In this document: in pieces, positions 7,606 to 15,627 of the stretch
Position numbering within the stretch: the stretch's first letter is position 1
Layout: each line of letters starts with the position of its first letter
Source: CAZFHA01 sp964518595
GTDB lineage: Bacteria; Bacillota; Clostridia; Saccharofermentanales; Saccharofermentanaceae
Assembly (NCBI GenBank): GCA_964518595.1
Contig: CAZFHA010000007.1
Span: forward strand, 84,712-148,711
Length of the DNA stretch: 64,000 nt
Reading direction: 5' to 3'
The notes under the pieces: model-generated
Databases searched by the model: none
The model's input: only the letters and a program-made list of their open reading frames with translations
Told to the model about the DNA's origin: nothing
Program-made: the position numbers and the translations under genes

Positions 7606-8544
7606 TCAATTGCTCTTGTGGTCTTTTGTTTCTGTCGATTCAGCTTGCTTGTGCGCTACCTCTTCTGTCCGCCGCCGTTTAGCTTCAGCTACCATAAACT
7701 CGTAAGTTTTACTGAGTCTAAACAGTATCATGATTAGTAAGATAACTACAAGTGCAATAACAATGATAATTGATAGGCAGCAAGTGCCTTGAGGATTATC
7801 TCCACCGGAATCAACAATGTTTTCAATCTGATCCGGAAGATCAATACGTTCACCTGTTACAATCAGACGATGACTGTTTACCATATAAGGTGTACAGGTT
7901 AACAGTGTAATTTCATCTTTATCTGGTACGATCCTTAATTGATCCACTTCTATCGGCTCAATTACTCGTATATCTTTCACTTCATATGCCAAGGTATCAC
8001 CTAACACTTCCACATAGAATTTATCACCCATTTTCACATCCGGTAAATCAGAAAATAGTTTGGCGGTGGGTAAGCCTCGATGTCCGGTAATTACACTATG
8101 AGTACTGCTCCCCCCTACCGGATAAGAAGTTCCCGGTAAGAGTCCCGCACCCTTTTGCAGTTGCAGCTCACCAACGCCTTCATAGACGGGAAGATTTACA
8201 TCAATACTGGGAAGATGTAGTACTGCGATGGGCTCCATACCGGCTCCGGATAAAGCATCCACAACTACACCATCATTGTTTATCGGTTCGGTTTCAGCCA
8301 CGGTCTGGGCAAAGGGGTCTCCTGATATGGGAGCACCTCCGGCTAAAGCCGCATTTTTCTCTGTCCATTCCTTGCGTTTGGCATCAAGTTCCTCTGGGGT
8401 CTGTTCTTGCACGATTTTGTGATAATCATCAATCGCTCGGGTCTGGAAATAGGTAGAGTAGAGGTTACTTAGAATCGGGTATAGAAAAATACCCGCTCCC
8501 AAAATCAATATGAGTACTGCTAAAACAACCGTTACTCTCCTCAT
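7606..8544 (-). CDS. srtC: Class C (pilus-type) sortase
   Basis: Membrane-bound transpeptidase that joins pilin subunits through their sorting signals. The 312-aa protein has an N-terminal membrane helix (about 5-25), an extracytoplasmic catalytic domain and a C-terminal membrane helix (about 255-280) followed by a charged tail; two such anchors are typical of class C. Catalytic residues are visible: His in ITGHRG, Cys in TLLTCTPYMVNSHRL, and Arg in the same motif. The region before the domain (DPFAQTVAETEPI) could be the lid. It is transcribed after the pilin gene 8630-10459, with a large hairpin between the two. Confidence 0.9.
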   Translation of the reverse strand: MRRVTVVLAVLILILGAGIFLYPILSNLYSTYFQTRAIDDYHKIVQEQTPEELDAKRKEWTEKNAALAGGAPISGDPFAQTVAETEPINNDGVVVDALSGAGMEPIAVLHLPSIDVNLPVYEGVGELQLQKGAGLLPGTSYPVGGSSTHSVITGHRGLPTAKLFSDLPDVKMGDKFYVEVLGDTLAYEVKDIRVIEPIEVDQLRIVPDKDEITLLTCTPYMVNSHRLIVTGERIDLPDQIENIVDSGGDNPQGTCCLSIIIVIALVVILLIMILFRLSKTYEFMVAEAKRRRTEEVAHKQAESTETKDHKSN

Positions 8545-8567
8545 TGCCTCAAGTCTCCGTTATTTCC

Positions 8568-8609
8568 CTTGAGTGGGCGGAAGAAGCTATTTTCTTCCGC
8601 CACTCAAAG
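8568..8609 (-). other. Large hairpin between pilin and sortase genes
   Basis: GGCGGAAGAA pairs with TTCTTCCGCC (8576-8601) across GCTATT, and the stem is extended by GAGTG/CACTC on the outside with one bulge. No T-run follows in the direction of transcription, so a processing or stabilising hairpin that lowers sortase expression relative to pilin is more likely than a full terminator. Confidence 0.6.
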
Positions 8610-8629
8610 TCAGGCTGTTTGTAATTCGT

Positions 8630-10459
8630 CTATTTAATTTTAACTGTCACTTCGTTCTCGTCCTCATCTTTTTTCTTCTTCTTGAGCAGGAAGAATAATG
8701 CTGTTGCCATCAGAGCACCACCGCCTACAAAGAAGATTATGGTACCAATACCACCCGTTACAGGTATAACCGGTTGGTTGGAGTTCTGAATCGTAATGGT
8801 GTTATCCTGAGCATAACTATTCTTGTCTACAACAAAGTGAACATCTTGGGTTAAGAGATTATAGCCGGTAGGGGCTTTAATTTCTTCGATGAAGTAGTCG
8901 CCATAGGCCAAACCTTTCATCTCAAAGTTTCCGGTTGCACTTGATGTAAAGACATTGCCTTGCGCCTTATCTGTGTTCCAAGTTACATTCATTGCTGAAT
9001 CTTGAACTGCATATTCTTTTGTCTCTCCATTCATGCGATAGATTTTGAACTGAGCACCTTGGAGAGTTTGTGCGGAGGTATTAACCTTTAAGAATTGACG
9101 TCCGCCGGTTACTACAGTAGGAGCATGGATTGAATCTGTAGTATGTGCCACAAAGCTATTATTGTAAGCCAAGGTGGCGCTGTTAGGAATTTCTACTCCC
9201 GGCACTGCGGTCTTGTTAATTACGGTATCAAAAGTAATGGTAATTTTGCTCTTGCCATTTAATTGACTGAGAGCACCGCCAAAGGAACTGCTAACAAAAG
9301 TTACCTTAAGCTTCGGATTAGAAACTGTTGGAGCCGTAATATTATAAGCGGCAGGATTGACAGCACTTCCATCAACCTTAATGCTTAAATTGCCCTTATA
9401 GTCCAATCGGCTATCCAGTGTATCGCTAATCTCATATTCGGTATACTGCATGATATTAGCGGGAATGTCTGAACTAATTTGCCAAGTATTTACTACGCCA
9501 ATATCAGAACTGGAAGGGGTTAATAGAGCCTTATCAATGGTTGGAGCCAGATAGTTAGCTACATTGTTCTTAGTATCGCTGGTGGAACCAACTTTTATAA
9601 CCTTAGCATCAATAATAGCTCCCGTTGGATCAAAAGCATGATCTGTGGTTTTGATTTCAAACTCATATTTATTAGCATTCAGCAAGTACCCTTGTGGAGC
9701 ACTTGTTTCTTGAAAATAGTATTTTCCAACAACCAAATTGCTAACTATAGGAGTATATCCATTTAAATCTGTTAACAAATCGGCTTCTACGATAGTATCT
9801 CGACCATCATTTCCTTTGTAATACAAGTTAAATTTAGCTCCGGCCAAGGGGCTGGTTTTGCCGGTTTCACCTTTGTACTTAAATAGATTGGCAGCACCCA
9901 GAGTAGATATCTCTTTAGCATAAAGATGAATATCAGCGTTCCAACTCTGTCCATCCGGGTTCATCATCGGCAGCCAAGCCACGATAGGGGCGGTGGTTTG
10001 TTTAGCACCGGAATCATCATTCACTTCATAAATCAGATATTTAGCCGCCGGTAGCTCCGGTGTACGGAAAATACCATTTATATCGGTGGCGCCTTGAGCC
10101 TTTGCATAATTAGGATCATCTTTATGAGCATCATAAAAACGCTTGGCTTCTTCTTGTGTTGGATTCTCACCTAAATCCGTCACATTCTTAATTTCAATAA
10201 AGTGGAAGGTTGCCCCTTGAATAGCTGTAGCAGTTGGAAACCTTGCCGGATCAATTTCTGTTCCATCTCCATTTATAGCTGGAGCATCCTCTTCCTCTGC
10301 TGGATCCGGGAAATGCAATTTGTGAATAATAAAAGTACCTTTATCCGGTTTGGTAACAGCTGCGCTGACAGGTGTCATAGGTAGTACCACTGCGGCAGTC
10401 ATTACAATGGCTAGTAGAGTCATGCGTATTCGGTGTCTTGTGCTTTGTTTTGTTTTCAT
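8630..10459 (-). CDS. LPXTG-type major pilin, SpaA-like with isopeptide-forming domains
   Basis: 609-aa surface protein that is probably polymerised into a pilus by the neighbouring sortase. Signal peptide: residues 1-33, cleavage near PVSA-A. An N-terminal pilin domain ends at SWNADIHLYAKE, where Lys182 fits the pilin-motif lysine (W-x3-I-x-L-Y-x-K). Cna-B/SpaA-like domains follow (GAKFNLYYKGNDG, then YYFQETSAPQGY; GAQFKIYRMNGET, then YFIEEIKAPTGYN) with an intervening domain that forms a stalk. Glu in the ETSAP and EIKAP motifs fits isopeptide catalysis. Sorting signal: IPVTG (565-569), a hydrophobic helix, then a Lys-rich tail. AGGAGG precedes the ATG. No second pilin is nearby. Confidence 0.9.
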   Translation of the reverse strand: MKTKQSTRHRIRMTLLAIVMTAAVVLPMTPVSAAVTKPDKGTFIIHKLHFPDPAEEEDAPAINGDGTEIDPARFPTATAIQGATFHFIEIKNVTDLGENPTQEEAKRFYDAHKDDPNYAKAQGATDINGIFRTPELPAAKYLIYEVNDDSGAKQTTAPIVAWLPMMNPDGQSWNADIHLYAKEISTLGAANLFKYKGETGKTSPLAGAKFNLYYKGNDGRDTIVEADLLTDLNGYTPIVSNLVVGKYYFQETSAPQGYLLNANKYEFEIKTTDHAFDPTGAIIDAKVIKVGSTSDTKNNVANYLAPTIDKALLTPSSSDIGVVNTWQISSDIPANIMQYTEYEISDTLDSRLDYKGNLSIKVDGSAVNPAAYNITAPTVSNPKLKVTFVSSSFGGALSQLNGKSKITITFDTVINKTAVPGVEIPNSATLAYNNSFVAHTTDSIHAPTVVTGGRQFLKVNTSAQTLQGAQFKIYRMNGETKEYAVQDSAMNVTWNTDKAQGNVFTSSATGNFEMKGLAYGDYFIEEIKAPTGYNLLTQDVHFVVDKNSYAQDNTITIQNSNQPVIPVTGGIGTIIFFVGGGALMATALFFLLKKKKKDEDENEVTVKIK

Positions 10460-10755
10460 GATAACCTCCTGTTGCTCTTCTCCCTTTTTAAGGGATCACG
10501 GTTGTCAAATCATGTGGCGTCACTTCGCCCGGCCGATAAATTATGTTTATGAATGCATTGTATGACACAAAAATAACATATAATCAATTATTTCTCAACA
10601 CTTTTTTCACATTTACAAAACATTTCGGCAATGTGTACATTATTTAGTCACAAATTTGTAACAATGCAACCAAATTTTCCACAACAAAAAACTGCCCCCT
10701 CTTGGTCATTGCAGAACCAAGTGAGGACAGCTTCCTAGGTCTTAGGCCGGTTTAC
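10460..10755. other. Pilin leader region and rbs-type operon 3' end
   Basis: About 300 bp without a gene. It holds the terminator at 10686-10730, a near-perfect palindrome around ACAAATTTGT (10647-10662), and a GC-rich patch near 10520-10545 that can fold (GGCG-AAGTGA-CGCC on the minus strand) in the probable pilin 5' leader. I do not recognise a known riboswitch in it. Confidence 0.45.
10686..10730 (-). terminator. Rho-independent terminator after the ABC sugar transporter genes
   Basis: On the minus strand CTGTCCTCACTTGGT pairs with ACCAAGAGGGGGCAG (two mismatches) around a 9-nt loop and runs into six T residues (complement of 10686-10691). It is 26 bp after the stop of the binding-protein gene. 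Confidence 0.85.
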
Positions 10756-11766
10756 TTATTTTAGTGTGTCCACATTATCTTTGTTAATAACGGCAACCCC
10801 TGTATCTACTTCAGTCTTCTCCAGTTTCTCTCCCTGAAGAACTTTAACTGCGGCCATCAATCCTTCATATCCCATAACATCAGGATTCTGCACCATGGTA
10901 CAGTAGAGTGTGCCATCTTTAATCAGAGACAAAATAGAGTCTGATTTATCAAAGCCTACACCGACAACTTCTCCGCCGTCACCTTTAATAGCATTTCCAA
11001 CCCCAACAGTTGCGCCTTCATTTGCCCCAAAAATTCCCACACAGCCGTCAGTAATGAAGTTATCCGCAGCGTCCTGAGACTTTGCCGTATCACCCTCAGC
11101 ATATTGGGTTTCTAGAATTTTAAAGTCACTACCTTCAAATGCCGCCCGGAAACCCTCTTCCCGAAGTACGGTAGACTTAGTAGACGCATTAATATTTACG
11201 ATACCAATGCTACCTGAGGTAACACCCTTATCTTTGAGTGCTTGAATCATCTCTTCACCGGCGGTTTGTCCAGCGGCCTTATTGTCCGTGGCAAAGGTAG
11301 CTTCTGCCGGGAAATTCGCCGGTGAATCTACATAGATAATCTTAATGCCTTCAGCTTCAGCTTCTTTAAGGGCTGACGTTATGGAATCAGGACCGTTAGC
11401 AGCGATCAAAATGGCATTAGCACCGCTGGCAATGGCATTATTAATCCGCTCAATTTGCTGGGCATCATCCTTTTTGTCGGGAGCCATCCACTGATACTCA
11501 ACATTTCCGGCTTCTGTTGCAGCTTTTTGGGCACCTTTATCCACTGATACCCAATGTTGGTCGGTACTGTCCATAGTAATCAGGACAATTTTAAAGGTCT
11601 CACCGGAAGCGGTTTTGGATGTCTCTCCGGCTTTACTCTCAGTGCCTGTTCCTTCACTGGCACCTTTGGTTGTGGTTGTGGCTGGGTTATCGCCGCCACC
11701 GCACCCTGTAACGAGTCCGGCTACTAAAGCACTTGCCAGCAGAAGCGAAAAAAGTTTCTTTTTCAT
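10756..11766 (-). CDS. Sugar ABC transporter substrate-binding lipoprotein (RbsB-like)
   Basis: Extracellular lipid-anchored receptor of a ribose/galactose-type (CUT2) importer. AGAGGAGG 7 nt before the ATG at 11766 fixes the start over the longer frame from 11790 (336 aa). Signal peptide with lipobox: LVTGC near residue 22, then a Thr/Gly/Ser-rich linker to about residue 55. The periplasmic-binding-protein type I fold begins at FKIVLITMDSTDQHW. ANGPDSITSALKEAEAEGI and GVGFDKSDSIL are typical family segments. It is the last gene of the minus-strand transporter operon. The substrate is unknown; ribose-like monosaccharides, polyols or related sugars are possible. Confidence 0.88.
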   Translation of the reverse strand: MKKKLFSLLLASALVAGLVTGCGGGDNPATTTTKGASEGTGTESKAGETSKTASGETFKIVLITMDSTDQHWVSVDKGAQKAATEAGNVEYQWMAPDKKDDAQQIERINNAIASGANAILIAANGPDSITSALKEAEAEGIKIIYVDSPANFPAEATFATDNKAAGQTAGEEMIQALKDKGVTSGSIGIVNINASTKSTVLREEGFRAAFEGSDFKILETQYAEGDTAKSQDAADNFITDGCVGIFGANEGATVGVGNAIKGDGGEVVGVGFDKSDSILSLIKDGTLYCTMVQNPDVMGYEGLMAAVKVLQGEKLEKTEVDTGVAVINKDNVDTLK

Positions 11767-11819
11767 TTTCTTACCTCCTCTTGGTTTCATAAGATATTAT
11801 AACTAAAGCCTTAGGGGCT

Positions 11820-12851
11820 CTAATTCGATTTAGGGGCTACTTTAGTTGTAGCTTTTGCCCTTGTTTTTCTGGGACGTCCCGTCCGGATAACCACATCAAG
11901 TAACACAGACACAATAACAATAATACCTATTACAATGTTTCTTATGGCCACGGGAGCACCGGCAAATTGCAGTCCGTTTTGGAGTACGCCCCAGATGGAA
12001 GCACCTACAGCCGTACCTGCCAATATTCCTTGACCCCCTAAGGTGGATACACCACCGATAACTGAAGCCGCAACAGCGTACATCTCATACATATTCCCTG
12101 CATCCATGGCGCCATTTCCTGCACTGGCGGTGGTGATAAGTCCTACAACACAGGCGCAAAAGGCACTTACCATGTAGACCTTTGTGGTAGTAGCGACTAA
12201 ATTTACCCCTGATAATTTTGAGGCGTCACTATTACTACCCACGGCATAAATATGACGACCGGTACGGGTCATACTTAAAAGAAAGTTGAAAATGAGAAAT
12301 AAGATAATGGCAATCCATACGGTATTATATAGACCTAAACTTTTTCCGTAGTAGAAAAGATTCTTAAAGCCATCAGCTTTTTCGCCTATAGCATCCGTGT
12401 TGTAGTTATTATTGACAATTTGAGCTATACCTCGCGCAATGGTCATCGTTCCCAAGGTGGCAATAAAGGGAGGCAGCTTGCACTTAGCGACTAATAAACC
12501 ATTGCCCACACCGGTCAGAAGACAGACAAAAATGGTTATCAGAGCGGCTACCCAAGGATTTACGCCTCTGGTCATAAGGGTCGCGGAAATCATACAACTC
12601 ATGCCCACTACAGACCCAATGGACAAATCAATATTCCCCGTAATCAAAACATAGGACTGACCAATACCGATAATCAAAATCGGCGCAATCTGCCTTAGCA
12701 GGTTACTGACATTTTTTGCTGAATAGAAAGAGTTATTAAGCAGTGAAAAGGCAATGCACAGTACTAAAAGACCTGCACCGGCTGTTAGCACCTGACCAAT
12801 GCCGCGAACAGCTAACAGTCTTTCTATTGGATTTGCTTTCTTTTGTTCCAT
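11820..12851 (-). CDS. Sugar ABC transporter permease (RbsC-like)
   Basis: 343-aa inner-membrane permease of the CUT2 family, with eight to ten hydrophobic segments. It contains ILIIGIGQSYVLITGNIDLS (the conserved GIDLSVGS-like stretch, here GNIDLSIGSVVGM) and IGGVSTLGGQGILAGTAVGA near the C-terminus, both diagnostic of the RbsC/AraH family. The ATG follows GGAGGG. It lies 21 nt after the ATPase gene and 53 nt before the binding-protein gene, in one transcription unit. The C-terminal tail is Lys/Arg-rich and cytoplasmic. Confidence 0.9.
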   Translation of the reverse strand: MEQKKANPIERLLAVRGIGQVLTAGAGLLVLCIAFSLLNNSFYSAKNVSNLLRQIAPILIIGIGQSYVLITGNIDLSIGSVVGMSCMISATLMTRGVNPWVAALITIFVCLLTGVGNGLLVAKCKLPPFIATLGTMTIARGIAQIVNNNYNTDAIGEKADGFKNLFYYGKSLGLYNTVWIAIILFLIFNFLLSMTRTGRHIYAVGSNSDASKLSGVNLVATTTKVYMVSAFCACVVGLITTASAGNGAMDAGNMYEMYAVAASVIGGVSTLGGQGILAGTAVGASIWGVLQNGLQFAGAPVAIRNIVIGIIVIVSVLLDVVIRTGRPRKTRAKATTKVAPKSN

Positions 12852-12872
12852 ATTATTCCCTCCATATAACCT

Positions 12873-14393
12873 CTACGTACCGCTCCCGTCCGCAGTAACT
12901 TTTTTATCAAACTGTGTTGCATAGGTTAGAATCTCGTCTTGGGTTGTTTCGTCTCGGTTAAGAACCCCTGTAATTCGGCCATCACACATGACTAATATTC
13001 TGTCACTAATCCCCATAATTTCAGGCATTTCTGAAGAGACAAACAAAACGGCTATCCCCTCTTGTTTTAGCTGATTCATAAGGTTATAGATTTCAACTTT
13101 AGCCGCCACATCAATACCTCTAGTAGGTTCATCAAAGATAACTACCCGAGAAGTTCTGGCTAACCATTTGCCCACAACAACTTTTTGCTGGTTTCCTCCC
13201 GAAAGAGAACCGGCGATTGTATCTGCATTAGGCAGACGAATCTTAAGGCTATCAATGGCTTTTGAAGCCATCTCTCGCTCCTTTTTCCGATACACTACGC
13301 CTAACTTATTACAGAGAATATCTAAATTAGGCAGGGCAATGTTCTCTCGGACGCTCTGCTTTATGCAAAGACCATCTTTTTTTCGATCCTCCGGTGCCAA
13401 AACAATCCCCTGACGTATGGCGTCAATGGGCTGCTTAATTTGAATTACCTTACCATCTAAGACGAGCTTGCCATCGGTTTTAGGGTCAATGCCAAAAATC
13501 GCCCGGGTCATCTCTGTCCGGCCAGCTCCCATAAGACCCGCTACCCCAACAATCTCACCTTCATGTAAGGTGAAGCTAATATCTCTTACCATGGGCCCGG
13601 CGTTTAAATTTTGAACCTCAAAAACAGCTTTTCCCTGCTTAGTTTTGACTCGGGGAAATTGATCGGCAATGGTACGCCCCACCATATGAGAAATCATTTT
13701 ATCCATAGGCAATTCCTTAAAAGGTGCATCCATAATATAGTGCCCATCACGCATAATGGTAACATGATCGACAATGTATTGGAGTTCCTCAAGCCGATGT
13801 GAAATATAAACAATGCCGCAGCCTTGGGCTTTTAAGTCATGTATGACAGCAAACAAGTCTTCAATTTCTTTTGACGTTAACGCCGACGTGGGCTCGTCCA
13901 TAATTAAAATTCTGGCCTTCGTCGACAAGGCCTTAGCAATTTCGACCATTTGTTGCTTAGAAACCGGTAGATGACCGACAATATCTGTAGGTCTAATATC
14001 CACCCGAAGCTGATGTAAAATATCTCCAGCGGCCTTATTCATTTGTCTTTTAGACAAAACTCTTTTGTTTGTCAGCTCTCTGCCCAAAAACATGTTCTCG
14101 GCAACCGTTAAATGGGCACACATATTTAGTTCTTGGTGAATAATAGCCACACCCAGTTTTTGTGCTTGCTTGGGATTTAGATCATGTTGCTCTTTACCAT
14201 GAATCCAAATTGTACCTGCATCTTTTTGGTATATCCCGCTTACTATCTTCATTAAGGTAGATTTACCAGCACCATTTTCACCCAGTAGTGCCATGACCTG
14301 TCCGGATTGCAAAGAAAAATCAACCTCTTCCAGTGCTTTTACACCGGGGAATGACTTACTAATACCTTTCATTTCCACAAGGAAATCACTCAT
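12873..14393 (-). CDS. Sugar ABC transporter ATP-binding protein, two nucleotide-binding domains (RbsA-like)
   Basis: Energises the RbsC/RbsB-like importer. The frame opens at a GTG (14399), but AAGGGG-type spacing favours the ATG at 14393 (506 aa). The first domain has an intact Walker A (GENGAGKST), LPVSKQQ signature, Walker B ILIMDEPTSALT and the SHRLEE switch. The second domain has the usual degenerate Walker A (GLMGAGRTE) but intact LSGGNQQK and VVIFDEPTRGID. This is the standard RbsA pattern and contrasts with the motif-free paralogue at 15628-17091. It follows a 389-bp untranslated region that probably carries its own promoter. Confidence 0.92.
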   Translation of the reverse strand: MSDFLVEMKGISKSFPGVKALEEVDFSLQSGQVMALLGENGAGKSTLMKIVSGIYQKDAGTIWIHGKEQHDLNPKQAQKLGVAIIHQELNMCAHLTVAENMFLGRELTNKRVLSKRQMNKAAGDILHQLRVDIRPTDIVGHLPVSKQQMVEIAKALSTKARILIMDEPTSALTSKEIEDLFAVIHDLKAQGCGIVYISHRLEELQYIVDHVTIMRDGHYIMDAPFKELPMDKMISHMVGRTIADQFPRVKTKQGKAVFEVQNLNAGPMVRDISFTLHEGEIVGVAGLMGAGRTEMTRAIFGIDPKTDGKLVLDGKVIQIKQPIDAIRQGIVLAPEDRKKDGLCIKQSVRENIALPNLDILCNKLGVVYRKKEREMASKAIDSLKIRLPNADTIAGSLSGGNQQKVVVGKWLARTSRVVIFDEPTRGIDVAAKVEIYNLMNQLKQEGIAVLFVSSEMPEIMGISDRILVMCDGRITGVLNRDETTQDEILTYATQFDKKVTADGSGT

Positions 14394-14782
14394 TTCCACT
14401 GCCCCCCTTCTTTATTTTGCCGCTAGTGTAACACTGAAAGATACAAAGAATAAGGCGGCTAGATTTTGAATTAAGGGGTGATTCTTATGCACTTCTGGTA
14501 TCTTTTGTGATTAATACACATGATATCAGCCTGTTTTTTGTGCATAAAGTCAACAACTATATTGAGAGACAGACTTTACCTCCTTTGGCTTAAGCTATTC
14601 TCAGACAAAAAATAGCGCCTGTTTTTTGCTCTGAAAACGACAAAAGCAAAGAGCTCTCTTCTGTGACAAATTTCCCTAAGAACAGCCCTAATGTTTCGCT
14701 GCCCAAAAATCGGAAAGTCCATCAGTAAAAGATAGCTCTTTACTTTGTTTGTGCTATTAATGTCTTTCTAAAAAGCCTAGCC
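14394..14782. other. Intergenic region upstream of the rbsA-like gene
   Basis: 389 bp without a convincing gene. On the minus strand a promoter-like pair TTATTC-17-TACACT lies about 45-85 nt before the rbsA-like start. A perfect 12-bp direct repeat, GCCTGTTTTTTG on the plus strand, occurs at 14529-14540 and 14617-14628 (88 bp apart) and may be an operator pair. An AAAGGAGGT motif near 14577-14585 (minus strand) is not followed by a usable start codon. Confidence 0.45.
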
Positions 14783-15421
14783 TCAGCCGCGCATTTTTTT
14801 GACAATAGCCATAGTCTCACGACTGGCCTCTTCAATGGCAGCGAAATTCTGAGAATTAATCCACTCCGCTTTTACCATCCAACTACCACCACAGGCCAGA
14901 ATACGGTTAAACGCTAAGTACTCTTCCAACCGGGGCAATGTAATACCACCTGTTGGCATAAAGCGCATCTGAGAGTACGGTGCGGCAATCATCTTAATGG
15001 TATTGATTCCGCCTAATGGCTCTGCCGGGAAAAACTTCACGGCTTCTAGAGAGAGCTCCATGGCCTGCTCAATTTCTCCTGGGGTCATGACACCGGGAAC
15101 CATTAGCACACCCTTATCTTGGCAATGCTTAACAACCTTGGGATTGAGACCCGGACTAACCAAAAAGGAGGCTCCTGCCGCAATTGCACGGTCAGCCTGC
15201 TCAGTAGTCAGAATTGTACCTGCCCCAATTAGCATTTCCGGACAAGCCTCTTTCATGATTCGTAAGCTCTCTTCAGCCGCTTTCGTTCTGAAAGTTACTT
15301 CGGCGCAAAGGAGACCACCTTTGTTTAGAGCCTGGGCTAAAGGCTTAGCTGCGGTAGCATCATTGATTACAACGACTGGAACAACTCCCGTCGTATTCAT
15401 CTGCGTCAAAATTTTCTCCAT
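14783..15421 (-). CDS. Bifunctional KDPG/KHG-type aldolase (Eda family)
   Basis: Class I aldolase that cleaves 2-keto-3-deoxy sugar acid phosphates (KDPG) or 4-hydroxy-2-oxoglutarate to pyruvate and an aldehyde. The start is placed at 15421 because AAGGGA lies upstream of that ATG and none precedes the longer frame at 15445 (212 aa, normal size). Key residues: Glu and Arg in AEVTFRTKAAEESL, the Schiff-base Lys in AVKFFPAEPLGG, and FMPTGGI. It lies between the importer genes and the regulatory genes. It may cleave a 2-keto-3-deoxy product made by this locus; no phosphogluconate dehydratase is present in the window. Confidence 0.88.
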   Translation of the reverse strand: MEKILTQMNTTGVVPVVVINDATAAKPLAQALNKGGLLCAEVTFRTKAAEESLRIMKEACPEMLIGAGTILTTEQADRAIAAGASFLVSPGLNPKVVKHCQDKGVLMVPGVMTPGEIEQAMELSLEAVKFFPAEPLGGINTIKMIAAPYSQMRFMPTGGITLPRLEEYLAFNRILACGGSWMVKAEWINSQNFAAIEEASRETMAIVKKMRG

Positions 15422-15436
15422 CTTTAAAATTCCCTT

Positions 15437-15480
15437 CACTTTCATTGCCTGAGCAATGCAAATTTTGGGTTAAGTATAAC
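15437..15480 (-). promoter_or_regulatory. Candidate promoter of the aldolase gene
   Basis: On the minus strand a TATACT -10 box (complement of about 15474-15479) lies about 50 nt upstream of the aldolase ATG, with a TTTAGA-like -35 18 nt further upstream. A small hairpin ATTGC-TCAG-GCAAT lies between it and the start. Confidence 0.4.
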
Positions 15481-15627
15481 ATAACTCCCTGTGATCTCTA
15501 AAGCATTTTCAGCGATAACTTGAAAAAAAGGTTAATTTTCACAGTTAAATTCACGAAATTTTTCACCCCAAAACCAATCGTGAAGGGCTTTCCCAAAACT
15601 GATTGCAAAACAGATTGATAACCTCGG

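Noticed and set aside
14997..15452. 151-codon open frame antisense to the aldolase gene
   Set aside because: It lies wholly over a well-recognised aldolase with catalytic residues and has no ribosome binding site or family features.
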